A stretch of 35,649 bases of DNA from Paracoccaceae bacterium (GTDB taxonomy: Bacteria; Pseudomonadota; Alphaproteobacteria; Rhodobacterales; Rhodobacteraceae): assembly GCA_003550665.1 (NCBI GenBank), contig PUKW01000095.1:1-35649 (forward strand), read 5' to 3'. Position 1 is the first letter of the stretch. Every line of letters starts with the position of its first letter. The notes under the pieces are model-generated. The model did no database searches. It was not told the origin of the DNA and was given only the letters and a program-made list of their open reading frames with translations. Below are positions 35,595 through 35,649 of this stretch, in pieces. A program made the translations under genes and the position numbers.

Positions 35595-35649
35595 TCCATC
35601 ACGGCGATGTGCCGGTGCGCGAGGCGATCCTGCACACTTCGGCGACGCC
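35591..35649 (+). CDS. Probable N-acetylmuramoyl-L-alanine amidase (endolysin), 3' partial
   Basis: Only the first 19 codons and two bases are in the window: MIHHGDVPVREAILHTSAT plus a likely Pro. The segment ILHTSATP matches the first zinc-ligand strand of T7-lysozyme-like amidases (typically I-x-x-H-C-S-A-T-P). The short HHG...VREAI lead-in resembles alphaproteobacterial prophage amidases as I recall them. It overlaps the preceding small membrane protein by ATGA, as in holin-endolysin pairs. With so little sequence the call stays tentative; the rest lies beyond the right edge. Confidence 0.5.
   Translation, partial: MIHHGDVPVREAILHTSAT

Overview
The window is about 35.6 kb of very GC-rich, densely coding DNA. 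The gene families, the short convergent and divergent gaps, and the protein sequences suggest an alphaproteobacterium of the Rhodobacterales (Paracoccaceae/Roseobacter) type. This is an inference from gene content, since no rRNA or tRNA gene is present. I count 34 protein-coding genes that I consider real, two of them cut by the window edges, plus one 20-codon micro-ORF. No stretch longer than 300 bases lacks a gene. Most other lines of the ORF track, including the 1599-aa and 1324-aa ones, are GC-driven shadows.

Left part (1-9.8 kb): two SLC13-type transporters with internal RCK (TrkA-C) domains lie tail to tail. They are followed by a minus-strand pair, a 5-formyltetrahydrofolate cyclo-ligase and a YmdB-like metallophosphoesterase. 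Guanine deaminase comes next, then a divergent peroxide-defence pair: OxyR, with both redox cysteines, and catalase-peroxidase KatG. A TTCA-N11-TGAA palindrome lies between oxyR and katG, and a perfect 12-bp hairpin follows katG.

Centre (9.9-21.8 kb): a complete-looking type II secretion system. gspC-D-E-F run on the plus strand, gspG-H-I-J-K-L-M-N run on the minus strand in canonical order, and the prepilin peptidase gspO is back on the plus strand. This is the textbook CDEFGHIJKLMNO order with the G-N block inverted as a unit. A divergent lipoprotein gene next to gspC, with TPR-like helices, is a candidate pilotin. No obvious secreted substrate is encoded in the window.

Right-centre (21.8-28.9 kb): glycerol kinase, a Kef-type cation:proton antiporter with a TrkA-N domain, an Lrp/AsnC regulator, an ArsR regulator coupled to an ArsP-like permease, and a divergent Lrp regulator/4-hydroxyphenylpyruvate dioxygenase pair. 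The last pair is bracketed by two near-identical hairpin elements, each in a convergent intergenic gap.

Right end (28.9-35.6 kb): a 963-codon modular protein has a GspL/PilM-like N-terminal region, one membrane span, five degenerate 46-49-residue repeats and a GspC/PilP-like C-terminal domain. It is the most unusual protein here. Then come a periplasmic SIMPL-domain protein, O-acetylhomoserine sulfhydrylase, a VOC-fold protein, and an AlgH/YqgE protein with an unexpected signal peptide. The window ends in a likely phage-type lysis cassette: a micro-ORF with a strong ribosome-binding site, a small two-span membrane protein, and the first codons of a probable peptidoglycan amidase, linked by ATGA overlaps.
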